The position numbers were made by a program, and so were the translations under genes. A stretch of DNA of 64,000 nucleotides from Dichetophora obliterata (Eukaryota > Arthropoda > Insecta > Diptera > Sciomyzidae): the NCBI GenBank assembly GCA_963920525.1, contig OY986438.1, positions 134,664,671 through 134,728,670 on the forward strand. Reading direction: 5' to 3'. Of this stretch, positions 43,371 through 54,609 are shown piece by piece (within the stretch, counting starts at the first letter, position 1; every line of letters begins with the position of its first letter). The notes under the pieces are model-generated. The model saw nothing but the letters and a program-made list of their open reading frames with translations. It was not told the DNA's origin and did no database searches.

Positions 43371-46300
43371 ATGGAATTTGTATCGAATTGTACCCAGAGC
43401 GTAAGTAATAAACTTGTATATAATTGTGTGTTTTTTTGTGTTTCTGTTGTGATTGCAATTTCGTTCACTTGTGGCTGAGCGAACCGTTGATATGTAGAGA
43501 CATGTAGAGATATGCTTAACTATCAAAGACCACAACCTCGATTCAACACTTCCGCTTTAAATTTAAATTTTTTTCATAGGAAGAGGTTTTGGGCTCAACA
43601 GAGGAATTCCTTAATGATGAAGACTTGATCGAATACTCACCGGAATATGAAGTCGCAGATGTATTTCTTTGCTGCAAATGTGAGAAAATATTTGGTTGTC
43701 AAATGAAACTGCGCAAACATATGGCAGTGGTGCACGCTGGTTGGCCTTTGGTTAGCATTCAGCCGAGCACCCAAAACACACAATTTGTTTGGGTTTGCAG
43801 CTTGTGCTTTCGGCAATATGAACTGAAGGAAGATTTGCGTGGACATATTATAGAATTTCATAAATATCAACCTGAGAAAGTGCGGCCAAACATCGATGAA
43901 TCCGTTCAGCCAGCACTAAAAGAACGAACTGAGGAAAAATCAAGAGATTTAAATAGGTCTGTCGTACCTTTTGACAAAGATGTTAATTCGGAAGCACCAC
44001 TTTTGGAAATGCGTCCTTTGCCCTTCAAGGACTTTCGTTTACTTTTACGCACTAAAATGTTGCTGAGGTTTGTTGTTGCCAACTAATTTCTTTCATTCCA
44101 TAATTCTATGCTTTCTACAGGTGCTCCGTAAGTACTTCCTGTATATTCAAATTCGAAACAGCTGCTAAGGCGGAAGCTCATAAACGTTGCCATACAGCAG
44201 AACCGGGGAAACAATGCAGTTTCAAATGTAGCGAGTGTTGCGTAGAATTTACGAGCTGGCGGCGCTGCTCAGCGCATTTGTGGAAAGCTCATCAGTTGGA
44301 TGTTGATTTATTGCACTGTCCAATATGTGAATATAAGGCTCATGCATCTGGTAAGTGGTTTGGATCTCTATATCATCACTCTAATTTATTATTTTTGACA
44401 GGTTTGGTCTGGCGTCATATGCGTGTTCATAAAAAGTGGCGGTCGCGGGTGCTTAAATCACTGCGAGCCGTGCGCGATAAGCGCCAACGTCAGGCGATAA
44501 ATCGAGCGAGCACAGTGGAAAAATCCAAACCAATGCAAGCGAATAAAAACAAGTACTATGCGGAGAAAACCTGTGAAATATGCAGTCGAAAGTTTGTAAA
44601 CGGCAAAACTTTGTCCAAACATGTAAAAAGCGTACATAACAAAATAAAACCATTTATATGCAATATTTGTGGCAAGAAAATGGCCAGGAAAGCAAGCCTT
44701 ATTGTAAGTTTTTTATTCTAAAATCTACAAATAGTTCTGAATAATTTTTTTTTTCATCAAATAGATACACATGCGCCAGCATACAGGCGAAAGACCGCTA
44801 CAGTGTCAAACCTGCAAATTTGCCACCCGTGATCCCAGCGTTCTTAAGAAGCATCAAATGCGCCATGACAAGGTGAGCTCACGACCATGGCTCACGACTT
44901 AATATCAGTTATTGTCTTAATCACTGTTTTACTGAAATCTTTCTGCTGTAATTTTTGTAGACTGGCAAACACAAGTGCAACAGCTGCGATTACGTTTGTA
45001 TACAAACGAATGTATACAAACGCCACATGCGTCTCAATCATCCCGAGGAATTCAAGAAAATATCTTGTGATCTTTGCAATTATGTCACTATAACCGAGCA
45101 GCGTTTGAGTGAACACAAGGAGGATCATCGCAAAGGTTTGATTGTGCCGGCTGAAGGTATTTTAGTTAAGGTTTTAAATGTAAAAAGAAATAAGTTGTAA
45201 AATTTTACCCAGATTCTCAAGACGCTGCAGGAACAAGTTCATTTAAGCAGCACCCTTCCAAGCAGCTCAACAAACATGTTTCCAGCGGAGATGTAAGTAT
45301 TTAAATTTTATTTATTGAATTTAAAAACTCTTTAGAGCGCGTGAAATAGCACTGCAACTGACAGCCTTTAATTTAAAGCCTTTCATTTAAGACAACCATG
45401 AAAAAACTATTGAAATCACAAAACTCACCATAACTAATTGAAAAATCTGATGACTACTGTCAATGTTTCATTAGGATGGTATCTCTATCTAACTGATTGA
45501 TTTCTTTAAAAGATATAGAGCTGATTTACTGCAGTCCAAGAACTGCGTTGAACGGATAAGGCTTAAGGCTTTTGCCAACATCTTATAACATCTTCTGTAC
45601 AGGAGTTTTCCATCTTGTTGGAAGGTCAAAAATATCCAAATCGTCAGTACCTAAAATGGCGATGCCACGAGTCCTGCAAACACCGACAGATTTGCTAGAC
45701 TAAATCCAAAGTTAAAGTCCACCTATGATTTAAATAAAGCGTAGGGCCGCCCCATTCTATTAGAGAGCTATGATGTTCCTCACTGAAAAATGGAACCATT
45801 GTGTTTATTTTCTTCGTTAGCAAGGTTGTTGCCCCAGACATTTCAGAGGCATTTGACTAGAAGAACACACCAGGGATCAGTCTTGCCGGAAACACATTTT
45901 TTTGTCATTAATTTACATATACAAGAAAAAATGCCCTAGCTCCTTGGGGATTAAGATAAAAATAAAAATTATGTATGATTTTCATTACTTCTTTAAAACA
46001 TCAAGCAGCACCTGGGGTCTTTTGACCTCTCCGATGCTTTGGATCTATGTAGCAATAGTTCGTCCTATTCTACTCTAAGGAATTATTGCGTGGTGACTGG
46101 CTGTCCGATAACTCAATGTAGCTCAAGCACATGGAGAAAACTCAGCGGCATGCAGACCTATGCATTGTGGGGGTGATGAAGTCAGCTCAGCCAAACGGCC
46201 ATTAAATCTATGCGCTCCGCTACCATCAAGTTGAAATATGCCCTGGCTGGCAGAGATGCACTAGATGCACTAGATGCACTATGCGCTTTCGAAGAGATTG

Positions 46301-49300
46301 AGGATCTACTGGGTCCATTCCCACCAGGGTATTAAGAGGAATGAGATGGCAGACGGTCTAGCAAAGGAAGGTGATGGGCTGGGATAAGAATTCGCAGAAC
46401 ATGTACCTACTCCGCTACAAGAGTTATACAAGAACCGCGAAACAAGAGCCACATAAGAAGTGATTAGTAGATGGAGACATACGACATCGTGTAAGATCTC
46501 GAAAGTCATGTGCAATGCACAATGCAAAAAATGGATACTGTTCATCTTGGCACGCCCGCGCAAAGATTGCAGGATTCTAGTGGGTATCCTCACTTGTCAC
46601 TGCTTGGTGAGGAAGCCCACCTTTACTTCGGTGTCCGAGTATTTCGATGCAGACATACAACGTAACCTGCAAATTTATAAATATAATAGCAGGCCACTTT
46701 TTATCAATCTCCATAAGACAATACATGTCACACGAAATAAAAATCATTTCTTCTTTTGTTTTGTTTTGGAGCGCAGCATTGCATTTATATGTATCTCACT
46801 TTTCGCCATGCTTGAGGCTCATCTGTTTTTTTTGTTGCGCAATGTTAGCTGAACAAAAAAGAGAGTAGAAGAGAGCAACATAAAGTTTATTGAAACTCTC
46901 GCAACACAAACGCGTAAAAAGTAAATGATTAAGCAATGCTTGGCAGCTGGTATGATTTCTTAAATAGCTAACACTTTAATGAAATATACCTACTATTAAA
47001 ATTTCTATTAAAATATGATATTTTATTACTTTTTTATAAAAATCGGCACAGTACTTTTTAGTTTACCTGGAACAAAAAATTTTCACTTCCATTTTTTATA
47101 AAAGTATACTACCGTGCTAAGGCAAACTACCGTATCTGAAAAATTTAATTCGACATATTGAGCAATCCTAGCCTAATCTGAAAGGTTTCTATGGCCATGC
47201 TGTTCCAATAATATTCAGTTTGACACAAATCATCCCACCCTCTGCTTCCCTAAAAATGCCTACAATCGACATTTTCAATTTTGTCTTCAGACTACTTTCC
47301 TGCTTCTTTGCCTGTTTACTGACAAAAAAAAAATTTGTCTGGGGTAAGGAGATAAAAAATACTTTTTTTTTTCAATCTGTAACTTTTATTCTGGTAATGC
47401 TTTATAAATCTATGTATATTAGGGCGGGTTGATTTGTATGGAAGAAAAAAAAAATGAAAAATAGTATAGCAAAAACGTAATCTACATAAAATTCTAAGAA
47501 AATTCTCCGAAGAAACCATAGGTCTAAAATCAAACCCTAATCCGCGCCTCTCGACTTGAAATTTTTTTCCTCTTCTTTCGCTAAAAAACTTTTTTTTTTT
47601 TAAAATTTAGCTATTATGTTTTATTATATTAAAGTTTATGCAATACAGGTTTTTTTTTTGAGACTAATCAAAATATTCAATTATCAAAAAAGCAGTTGAA
47701 CCCCAATTTGCATCTCCTCTCATTTGCGTTCTGTATGAAAAACAGTTAGAACACGTTTTACCTAAACTGCGTTTTGCAAAAAACAAAAAATAATTAAAAA
47801 AAAAATTTTTTTTTTTTTGAATAAAAAGTGCAAAACATACTTCTTAAAACAGGAAAAAAACATGACCTCTAATCCAGTTTATTTGATCTATAGAAATATA
47901 GATCAAATAGTAGTAACTATAGAAAGTCGTGCCAAAGTACCTAGAATGGAGAGTAAAAAAGACAACAAAATTAACATATAACCAATAAGTAAAGTTTTCT
48001 TTGTATTCTATAATTGCTTCTTTGTATGTATTTAAGACCTTATTTCTTTTAATGACACAAAATTTGTTTATGGTAAAAAAATTACTGAAAAATTACTGAA
48101 ATGTTGTTTGAGTGAAAACACTTATTTTGTTTGTTTTTATTTGCATTATAAAATAAGAATTGCTTATCTATGTTCCTTATAAAAATATTAAATATAAAAT
48201 TATTTACAAACTTTTTTACTTGGGTGAATTTTTTTTAATGTAAAAAATTTTGAGTGTAGAAAAGAGGGCATATAAATTTTCAAGTCGAGAGGCGCGGATT
48301 AGGATTTTATTTTAGATACATGGTTTCTTCGGATAATTTTCTTAGAATTTTATGTAGTTTACGTTTTTGCTATACGATTTACAAATAAAAAAAATCAACC
48401 CGCCCTAATGTATATTCTCTTTATATAAATTATTAAATATAAATAAAAAATCAAATGACGCACCCAGAACCTAAAAAAATGCTTCAGGTAGAGCTTGAAA
48501 ACACGTACTTTTATTTTGTCTGATGAACTCATAAAACCTTGAAAGTTAAATTAACACAAAACCTACAAAAGTGCCGATAAAGTACTAAACCAAATGTACT
48601 AAAAAGTCACAAAGGAATCTTTGGGACCAAGATCACCTCTTTCATCAGTGGAAACACTAAACTTCACCTTGGTAATAACTTAGCATGGCTTCGCATGGCT
48701 TAGCCATTGGAAAAATATGGCCAATTGTTGATGCAGAATCATAGAGGACCATCGCATTGGTAGATTGGCATACTTAACTCAATTTATTTTTTTTTCAAAT
48801 ACGGTAGTCTGCCTTAGCACGGCAGTATATACAGAAAGATAAGGCGTAGCAAAGCGCTCGGAAAAAGCTGGCATTTCATACTCTTCGACTCTCTTCGACA
48901 TCGACACCATGTAGATTGTCTAAGCTTTTTGTATGAGTAGTACCTTCAGAAGTGTTCAAAGGAGATATATGAGCTGATCAAGGCCACCAATAAGTAATTG
49001 CTTGATACAAAATAAACTGAGATAATTCGTATTTCATAGATCTTCACCGAAACTACTTAATCTTTTCACCTTCAAACTAACTATTACCCAACTTCCGAAT
49101 AAAAACAATGCTTTTGATTCGGCACTCAGGAATATTTTGAGTGTTTGTTTAGTTTACAAAAGGTCCTTCATTTACGACCCAGTAATTAAAACACACAATA
49201 AGAAAGTTCTTCTAGACACAGTTCCCATTTCCAACTCTTGTTAAGTTTGACTTGGTTAAAAAATTGAATGATGGAGTGGTTAGAAAAAAAGAAAAAAATC

Positions 49301-50418
49301 ATGCATATTTTATATTTCCATATGGTCAATTTGTTTGTCTTCAACGTTACATTGGAACGCATATTTCTGCAAATATATTGAAAATATTTCATGAAATCAA
49401 AAAAATGTTGTATGCGTATATGAAAGTAGGCCTCAAGACTTGCATTTTATGTAAACAAACTTTTCTTCTTACTTTTGTTGTTTCGAAAATATAACCAGTT
49501 TTATGTGGTCTTTAACGTTACATTTTTTAGAAGTGAGTTTCGAGGTAGATCTGCATTTAAAAAAATTTTCGAAATTGGGAATGAAAAAACCTAAATTAAA
49601 GGACTATATCAAAGACGAGAAATCAAGTAAACGATTAAAATCTAAATAATGAACAAAAAAAATGTTGTCTTGCACTTGTAGGAGCCAAAATGTGTGGTCT
49701 TTAACGTTACACATCTTTTCGAAGTGAGTTTCGAGGTAGGTCTGCATTTCTTCAAAAATTACCGAAGTTGGCAATGAAAACACCTAAATAAAAAAAAATA
49801 TCGAAAAAGAGGAATTAAATAAACGACTAAAATCGAAATAATGAAAAAATGTTGTCTTGCACTTCTTCTAGAAGCTAAAATGTGTGGTCTTTAACGTTAC
49901 ATTTTGTTCCTTTTTGTTCCCATCTAAATTTTTTGCAATTTGATCTGGTGCTCGACACAGGCGAAATGAACGTATCTGCATGAAGCGTGACAAAAGCACA
50001 CTTTTTTGATATTTACGTTTTGCGATGGTATGGTTTATAAATGAACGGAATATAGTCGATACAGATCAACATTATTTTTTCGGCCTTTACTCCTACAGAA
50101 AAAATTTACCATATTTAAAATCCTCTTCACTAATTTCCATACCATCATCACCTTTAACTATTTAAAAGTTATGTTTTTATCTCATTTCAAACAAAAAATC
50201 TTTCACTTATGATTTCTATCACCCGACCCATCACCCATTTTGCGATATGAATTTAAGCATATGTTGTTGTTTTCTCTTTACAGATTTCTACCGACTATTT
50301 GCTGCGCTTGGAAAGCGTAGATTCGCTACCACATGAACCTACAGTGGACACTGGTGGTGTTACCATACCTGCGCCCTCAGAAGACACACAATTTCCCACA
50401 AATTTTTTAAATAATTAA
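43371..50418 (+). CDS. C2H2 zinc-finger protein, 8 exons, ~522 aa
   Basis: Probably a nuclear DNA-binding protein. Exons are 43371-43400, 43580-44067, 44121-44350, 44402-44703, 44765-44872, 44961-45156, 45213-45292 and 50284-50418; all junctions are GT..AG with matching phases and the stop is TAA at 50416. About ten C2H2 units are readable: CCKCEKIFGCQMKLRKHMAV.., VCSLCFRQYELKEDLRGHII.., one irregular unit after CSVSTSC, then KCSECCVEF, HCPICEYKA, TCEICSRKF, ICNICGKKM, QCQTCKFAT, KCNSCDYVC and SCDLCNYVT. A canonical linker (HTGERPLQC) joins fingers 7 and 8. An acidic N-terminus (LNDEDLIEYSPEYE) precedes finger 1. The start codon in the tiny exon 1 is likely but not certain. I do not recognise the ortholog. 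The last intron is 5.0 kb and holds transposons. Confidence 0.85.
45830..46650 (+). pseudogene. dead LINE fragment, RT tail and RNase H region
   Basis: Plus-strand traces in several frames: VAIVRPIL followed by IIAWW (RT tail, near 46050), RNase H-type IYWVHSHQGIKRNEMADGLA (near 46310) and a C-terminal part with CKKWILF and LTCHCLVRKPTF (cysteine/histidine motif, near 46510-46620). This matches the C-terminal organisation of RNase H-bearing non-LTR elements (jockey/LOA/I-like). Many stops; inactive. Confidence 0.7.
47109..48825. mobile_element. 1.7-kb TA-flanked element with CTACCGTGCTAAGGCA ends
   Basis: ~35-bp terminal inverted repeats (left CTACCGTGCTAAGGCAAACT, right inward CTGCCGTGCTAAGGCAGACT) are flanked by TA. 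About 0.99 kb of its length is a separate 8-bp-duplicating element (47420-48407). Without that it is ~0.73 kb with no recognisable transposase. Confidence 0.75.
47420..48407. mobile_element. TAGGGC-family element, non-autonomous (988 bp)
   Basis: The ends TAGGGCGGGTTGATTT and their exact complement are flanked by the perfect 8-bp duplication ATGTATAT (47412-47419 and 48408-48415). The terminal inverted repeats extend about 150 bp with mismatches (both contain the CCGAAGAAACCAT-like block and GGCGCGGATTAGG or its complement). No coding frame. Same family as 53224-54601. Confidence 0.85.
49505..49905. repeat. ~189-bp tandem repeat, two units plus part of a third
   Basis: GTGGTCTTTAACGTTACA recurs at 49505, 49694 and 49884, and the intervening units share GAAGTGAGTTTCGAGGTAG and GTTGTCTTGCACTT. 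Intronic. Not recognised as a known satellite. Confidence 0.8.
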
Positions 50419-52399
50419 TTAATTTAGTTTTATGTTTTATTGTAATGTTTTAATTTTATTCAAGAGTATTTTTCTCAGTTTTTTCTCAAACAATTGTTTT
50501 TTTTTTGTTTATGATATGATTTTTAACTTTTAATTTTTTAATTAATTTTAGTAAATTGCATTAATATTTCTTTTTTAAATTACATAGTATTCGGTCTGTT
50601 TTAGATGTTTATTTGTTTAAGTTCTTTAAACATTTTACGTTTATGATTGCGTTATGGTTCACAAATTTTATGCTTTTTTTAAGTTTTTAACATTCAAATA
50701 ATTTTTAAGTTTATTTTTTAATTTATTTTTTATCGCTTGTTGTTAATTAATAAGTCTTAAAGAGTACGCAGAAATTTAAATCTTTGAGATAAAAATGTTC
50801 TTTACAGTTGTTGTTTTTTTTGTTGCTATTGAGCCTACATATTAACTACTTAACTACAGTTTTTGTTGTAATTCGTCAACTTATTTCCGTAACAGTTGCA
50901 TCGACGAGTATATGTATGTAATTACTTATTTATTATGTTACTAAATTTTTTTATGTAAATAAGCTAAGGTCTTGCTTTACATAACATTTGCTCTTAAAAT
51001 TATAACATTTTCATTTTCATTTGAAAATAAATGCTCATCCATTCTTAATACCCTCAGTGTTTTAAGCTTTCTATTAAAAATAAATATACTGCTCTTTGCA
51101 TAATTTTTTTTAAAATAGACTTCATTCAATGTTTATTTTCTATGCTTTGCTTTAAGTATTCTTTAATCTTTTGTAAATGTTTCATTGAGTAAACATGATC
51201 TGATTTTATTGTCTGCGTCTTAAAGTTTAATAAGTATTTTATATAGCAAACGTAAACTTAAGACTTACGATATTGTTGCATAAGAATAATTTTATGTGCT
51301 GTCTTTCAGAGAAAATTAAACAGGTTTTAGGAAAATAAAAAAATTTATAAATCTATGAATAAAGTGAATACATCTACTGAGCTCAATATAATCAAGGATT
51401 TTTATGTAATGCAAATATTGTCATTATAAAATATCATAAATCATGTAATGAATGTAAAATATACTAGAAAATGGTTTGTCATACTGCTTTGTTGAAATGC
51501 AAAAAGTGCAGACATATAAATTTGTAAATCGTGAAAAGCTCACATTTGTTCTTTGTAAATTATGATAATTAAAATATAATAACAAAAAGATAACTCAATA
51601 AAATTTGATGTCTTGGAATTATAAAAAAAATTAAATAGCATCGCAATTAATTTTAAGCATTACAAATTTTGTTAATTTATAAATATTCTTTATGCCACAG
51701 ATATACACATATAAATTTAAGTTTTTAAAGATACACAACATTTTTAATCCATACATATAAAGCAAGAGTGCTTTTTTTGCACAAGGAGACAAAAAGCAAA
51801 TGAAACAAAAAACTTAAAACATGTGGAATTTCAAATATTCAGACAAACATAATATATTTATTTCTGTACCTATAAGTTAGTTTCAAAAGAATTTTTAAAT
51901 TTATTTTTTTTATATTTCATTATTACATACTTATAAACTTTGAGAAATTGTAATATTTAGAGATACACAATACTCTATTTTTTATGCAAATTTAATAGAG
52001 TTTTTATTGTAATTAGAGACAAAAATCAGGTGGAAATAGAAACAAATAAAAATTTGGATTGTTAAAATACGAATCTTTAGATGCACAATATTTTTTCTGC
52101 TTAAAGTAATTTTTAGAGTATGTGTTTTAATTTCATGATTATTTATCAACATTTAAACAATTTTAATTTTGCAGATAAACCGAATGCAGATAAGGCGAAT
52201 TTTCTAATATTGAATAAAAAGCTATATTCAAAAGAACAAAAGTAAGACGTCATTATGTTACAATTGAAGGTATAATTGAAATAACACGATAAGCCACATT
52301 CAAAATTATATTTCTAATGTTATATCTGTTATTTAGGCAACACTAGTACCCAGCGTCCATAACACGAGCGAAGTTAAAACAGTATTCCCTAACTTAGAT
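50419..52399 (+). other. zinc-finger gene 3' UTR and AT-rich intergenic sequence
   Basis: An AATAAA hexamer at 51026-51031, about 610 bases past the stop, with a GTGTTTTAAG stretch downstream, is a reasonable polyadenylation signal. Everything after it is AT-rich without recognised genes. Confidence 0.45.
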
Positions 52400-52790
52400 A
52401 AAGAGTGCAAGACTCTTGCAGTAAATGCAGATAAAGCGAAATTATTAGTGTCAAGAGACAAACAGTCAGAGCGTCTTGGAATCTACTTCACTATTGACAA
52501 CACCTCCTTCGAGGTTGTAAAACACTTCGTCAATCTGAGATCCTATATAAGTTGTATGCCGACATCGACATAGTCAAGCGCATACAAATTTAGCGGCCTC
52601 GCTGGCTCCATTTATTGCTCCAGTGAAGAGTATATTAGGTCTGGTATCCCATCAACGCAGAAGAGGACGGGAGTTTCCAACTGTCAACAGATAGCGCATG
52701 GCAAAAGAGGTAAGTGCCAATTCATACACGAGGCCTAAAACGACTTATGGTTGTAAGCACCAAATAAGACGCCATGTAACAATACACAGT
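52400..52790 (+). pseudogene. non-LTR RT C-terminal fragment
   Basis: Open plus-strand frame from 52421: VNADKAKLLVSRDKQSE, then FTIDNTSFEVVKHFVNL, the RT thumb-side motif in the same group as the fragment at the window's left edge. The downstream sequence near 52660 (RRGRE-like) recalls the conserved tail of that group. 5' and 3' parts missing. Confidence 0.6.
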
Positions 52791-53223
52791 TAAAAAATTT
52801 AAATTATTTTCTCATTTATTCTGGAGACCGCTGTCAGAGTTTCTTCCTAAAATTTAAACTTTTTATATATAAAAAAAATGTATTTGCAACTTTGAAATCA
52901 ATTATTTGTTTTTTATAGCTTTCTTTAACTTCAAAACAAATTCAAGGAATTAACATCTTGCAATTAAGATTTTGAAAAGCAAGATTTCAATCTAAAGTAG
53001 TAAAAATCTCTAATTTAGAACGGCAGAGTATATAAGAAGTTTTTCTAAAAATTAAATTTTAAGCAAAAATTTTAAACCGCAAAACGTGGCATTAAGGTAT
53101 GACCTGCGGTTAAAATTTTTTTTTCATAAATGTCTTCTAAAATCTAACAAAAATAAAGGCATAAAAGGATTTTTTTTTTAAATTCTAAATTATTTTTGGA
53201 GTTATAGAGCTATATATGTATAT

Positions 53224-54601
53224 TAGGGCTCGTCGATTTATTTTTCGACAATTTCCCTATGATTTCCGTATTCTATGGGTTATTTCATGAAAATTTGCCA
53301 AAGGAACCATACCTCTATCGTTAAAATCGAGTCCCCTACTTTTTGTTGGTAGAATTTTTCCCAAATTGACGTTCGTATGAAATATTACCTACACGTTCAC
53401 ATCCATAACTCAAAAACTATCGATCGGGTTTAATCGCCAGTAGGCGAAAAAAAATCTCCAACATTGGTCCAACGGTTCAAAAGTTACGGGCATTTTTGTC
53501 CAAATTTTGGAGCATTTTTCCATTTTTTTCATGATTTTGTCCAAGAATATTACTTTCATGGCCATTTTTTTGGCTCAATTTTTTTGACTTACGAAGCTTA
53601 CGAACCTTACGTTACGACTGGACTGATTTGCACTTTACATTATTGGCATATTTTTTTCACAGGGTGCACACCCTGTGTTATGTTTGTTTATTTCTTTTTG
53701 TTTTTAGTTACCGAATTTTACATTACCGAAGAGATATTGTCGACCCAACGGAACTTAGAGTTTATAAAAAATCTTTTATAAACTTTAATTGTACGGAATA
53801 TACAAATATGATTGATTTAAATGACGATACCATTTTATTCGAACCACCGTTTATGCAAAGTTATTCGTATGAACATTTGGAGGGATATTTAAATTACGAA
53901 TTGCCACCGTTCGATGATCCACAAATTCCTTTACACATTCAAGGAACGCAAAGACATGTCCAATTGCTGGCTGCCACTGCTAAACGAGTTGCAGGAAAGA
54001 ATGTAGAAGGCGCTATGGCGACGACATTAGAGAGCCATACGAAAACACCAAGACTTGAAAGCAAACAAGACTTTCAGAAAAAATAATGTTTTTTTCACAT
54101 TTTGTCTTTTACTACACTCAAATTGAATATTTTTTTTGATAATAGGTTGACAGATACTTTATTATCTCTTAATTTGAATTTTTGTAGAAAAAAAAAAATA
54201 AAAAGGGGAAAAAATCAAAAAGTGAAAAAAAATCAAAAAGTTGGTTTTATGTGTTATTTTGTTTTAGCAATATCGCATGAATTAATCAACCGAATTCGAT
54301 AAATTTTGGGCTTAAACTCTTCGTTTTGAATTGTAAATTGAATTAAATAATGGATTGAGCCAAAAAAATGGCCATGAAAGTAATATTCTTGGACAAAATC
54401 ATGAAAAAATGGAAAAATGGTCCAAAATTTGGACAAAAATGCCCGTAACTTTTGAACTTTTTACCAACAAAAAGTAGGGGACTCGATTTTAACAATAGAG
54501 GTATGGTTCCTTCGGCAAATTTTCATGGAATAACCCATAGAATACGGAAATCATAGAGAAATCGGTGAATTTTTTCACTCCCTACAAATCGACCCGCCCT
54601 A
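53224..54601. mobile_element. TAGGGC-family element with transposase-like exon (1,378 bp)
   Basis: The left end TAGGGCTCGTCGATTT and the right end, inward, TAGGGCGGGTCGATTT are flanked by 8-bp ATGTATAT (53216-53223 and 54602-54609). Inverted repeats run about 260 bp: both contain ATTTCCGTATTCTATGGGTT and AATCGAGTCCCCTACTTTTT, and an inner arm around the word AATATTACTTTCATGGCCAT. The left arm has ~120 extra bases. Coding sequence lies between the arms. Confidence 0.85.
53708..54086 (+). CDS. C-terminal exon of a transposase-like protein
   Basis: Open frame of about 126 codons after a TTTTTAG splice-acceptor-like site (53701-53707). No ATG is suitable upstream, so it should be the last exon of a spliced gene whose earlier part is missing from this copy. 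Blocks: VYKKSFINFNCTEYTNMIDL, LFEPPFMQSYS, then PPFDDPQIPLHIQGTQRHVQ, LLAATAKRVAGKNVEGAMAT and TPRLESKQDFQKK. The P-x-H-x-Q-x-x-x-R-x-V pattern recalls the tail of a group of uncharacterised transposon proteins in aphids and cnidarians, where it reads PCHTQAVERCVK (memory, not searched). Function unproven. Confidence 0.55.
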
Positions 54602-54609
54602 ATGTATAT

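Larger units (their letters stand above)
45293..50283 (+). other. last intron of the zinc-finger gene (5.0 kb)
   Basis: Donor GAT|GTAAGT, acceptor TTTACAG|ATT. It contains a dead LINE fragment, a 1.7-kb TA-flanked element with another transposon inside it, and a tandem repeat. The remainder is AT-rich. Confidence 0.85.

Noticed and set aside
43343..43400. Alternative upstream ATG for the zinc-finger gene
   Set aside because: Its frame, joined to exon 2, meets a stop within a few codons; the ATG at 43371 joins in frame.
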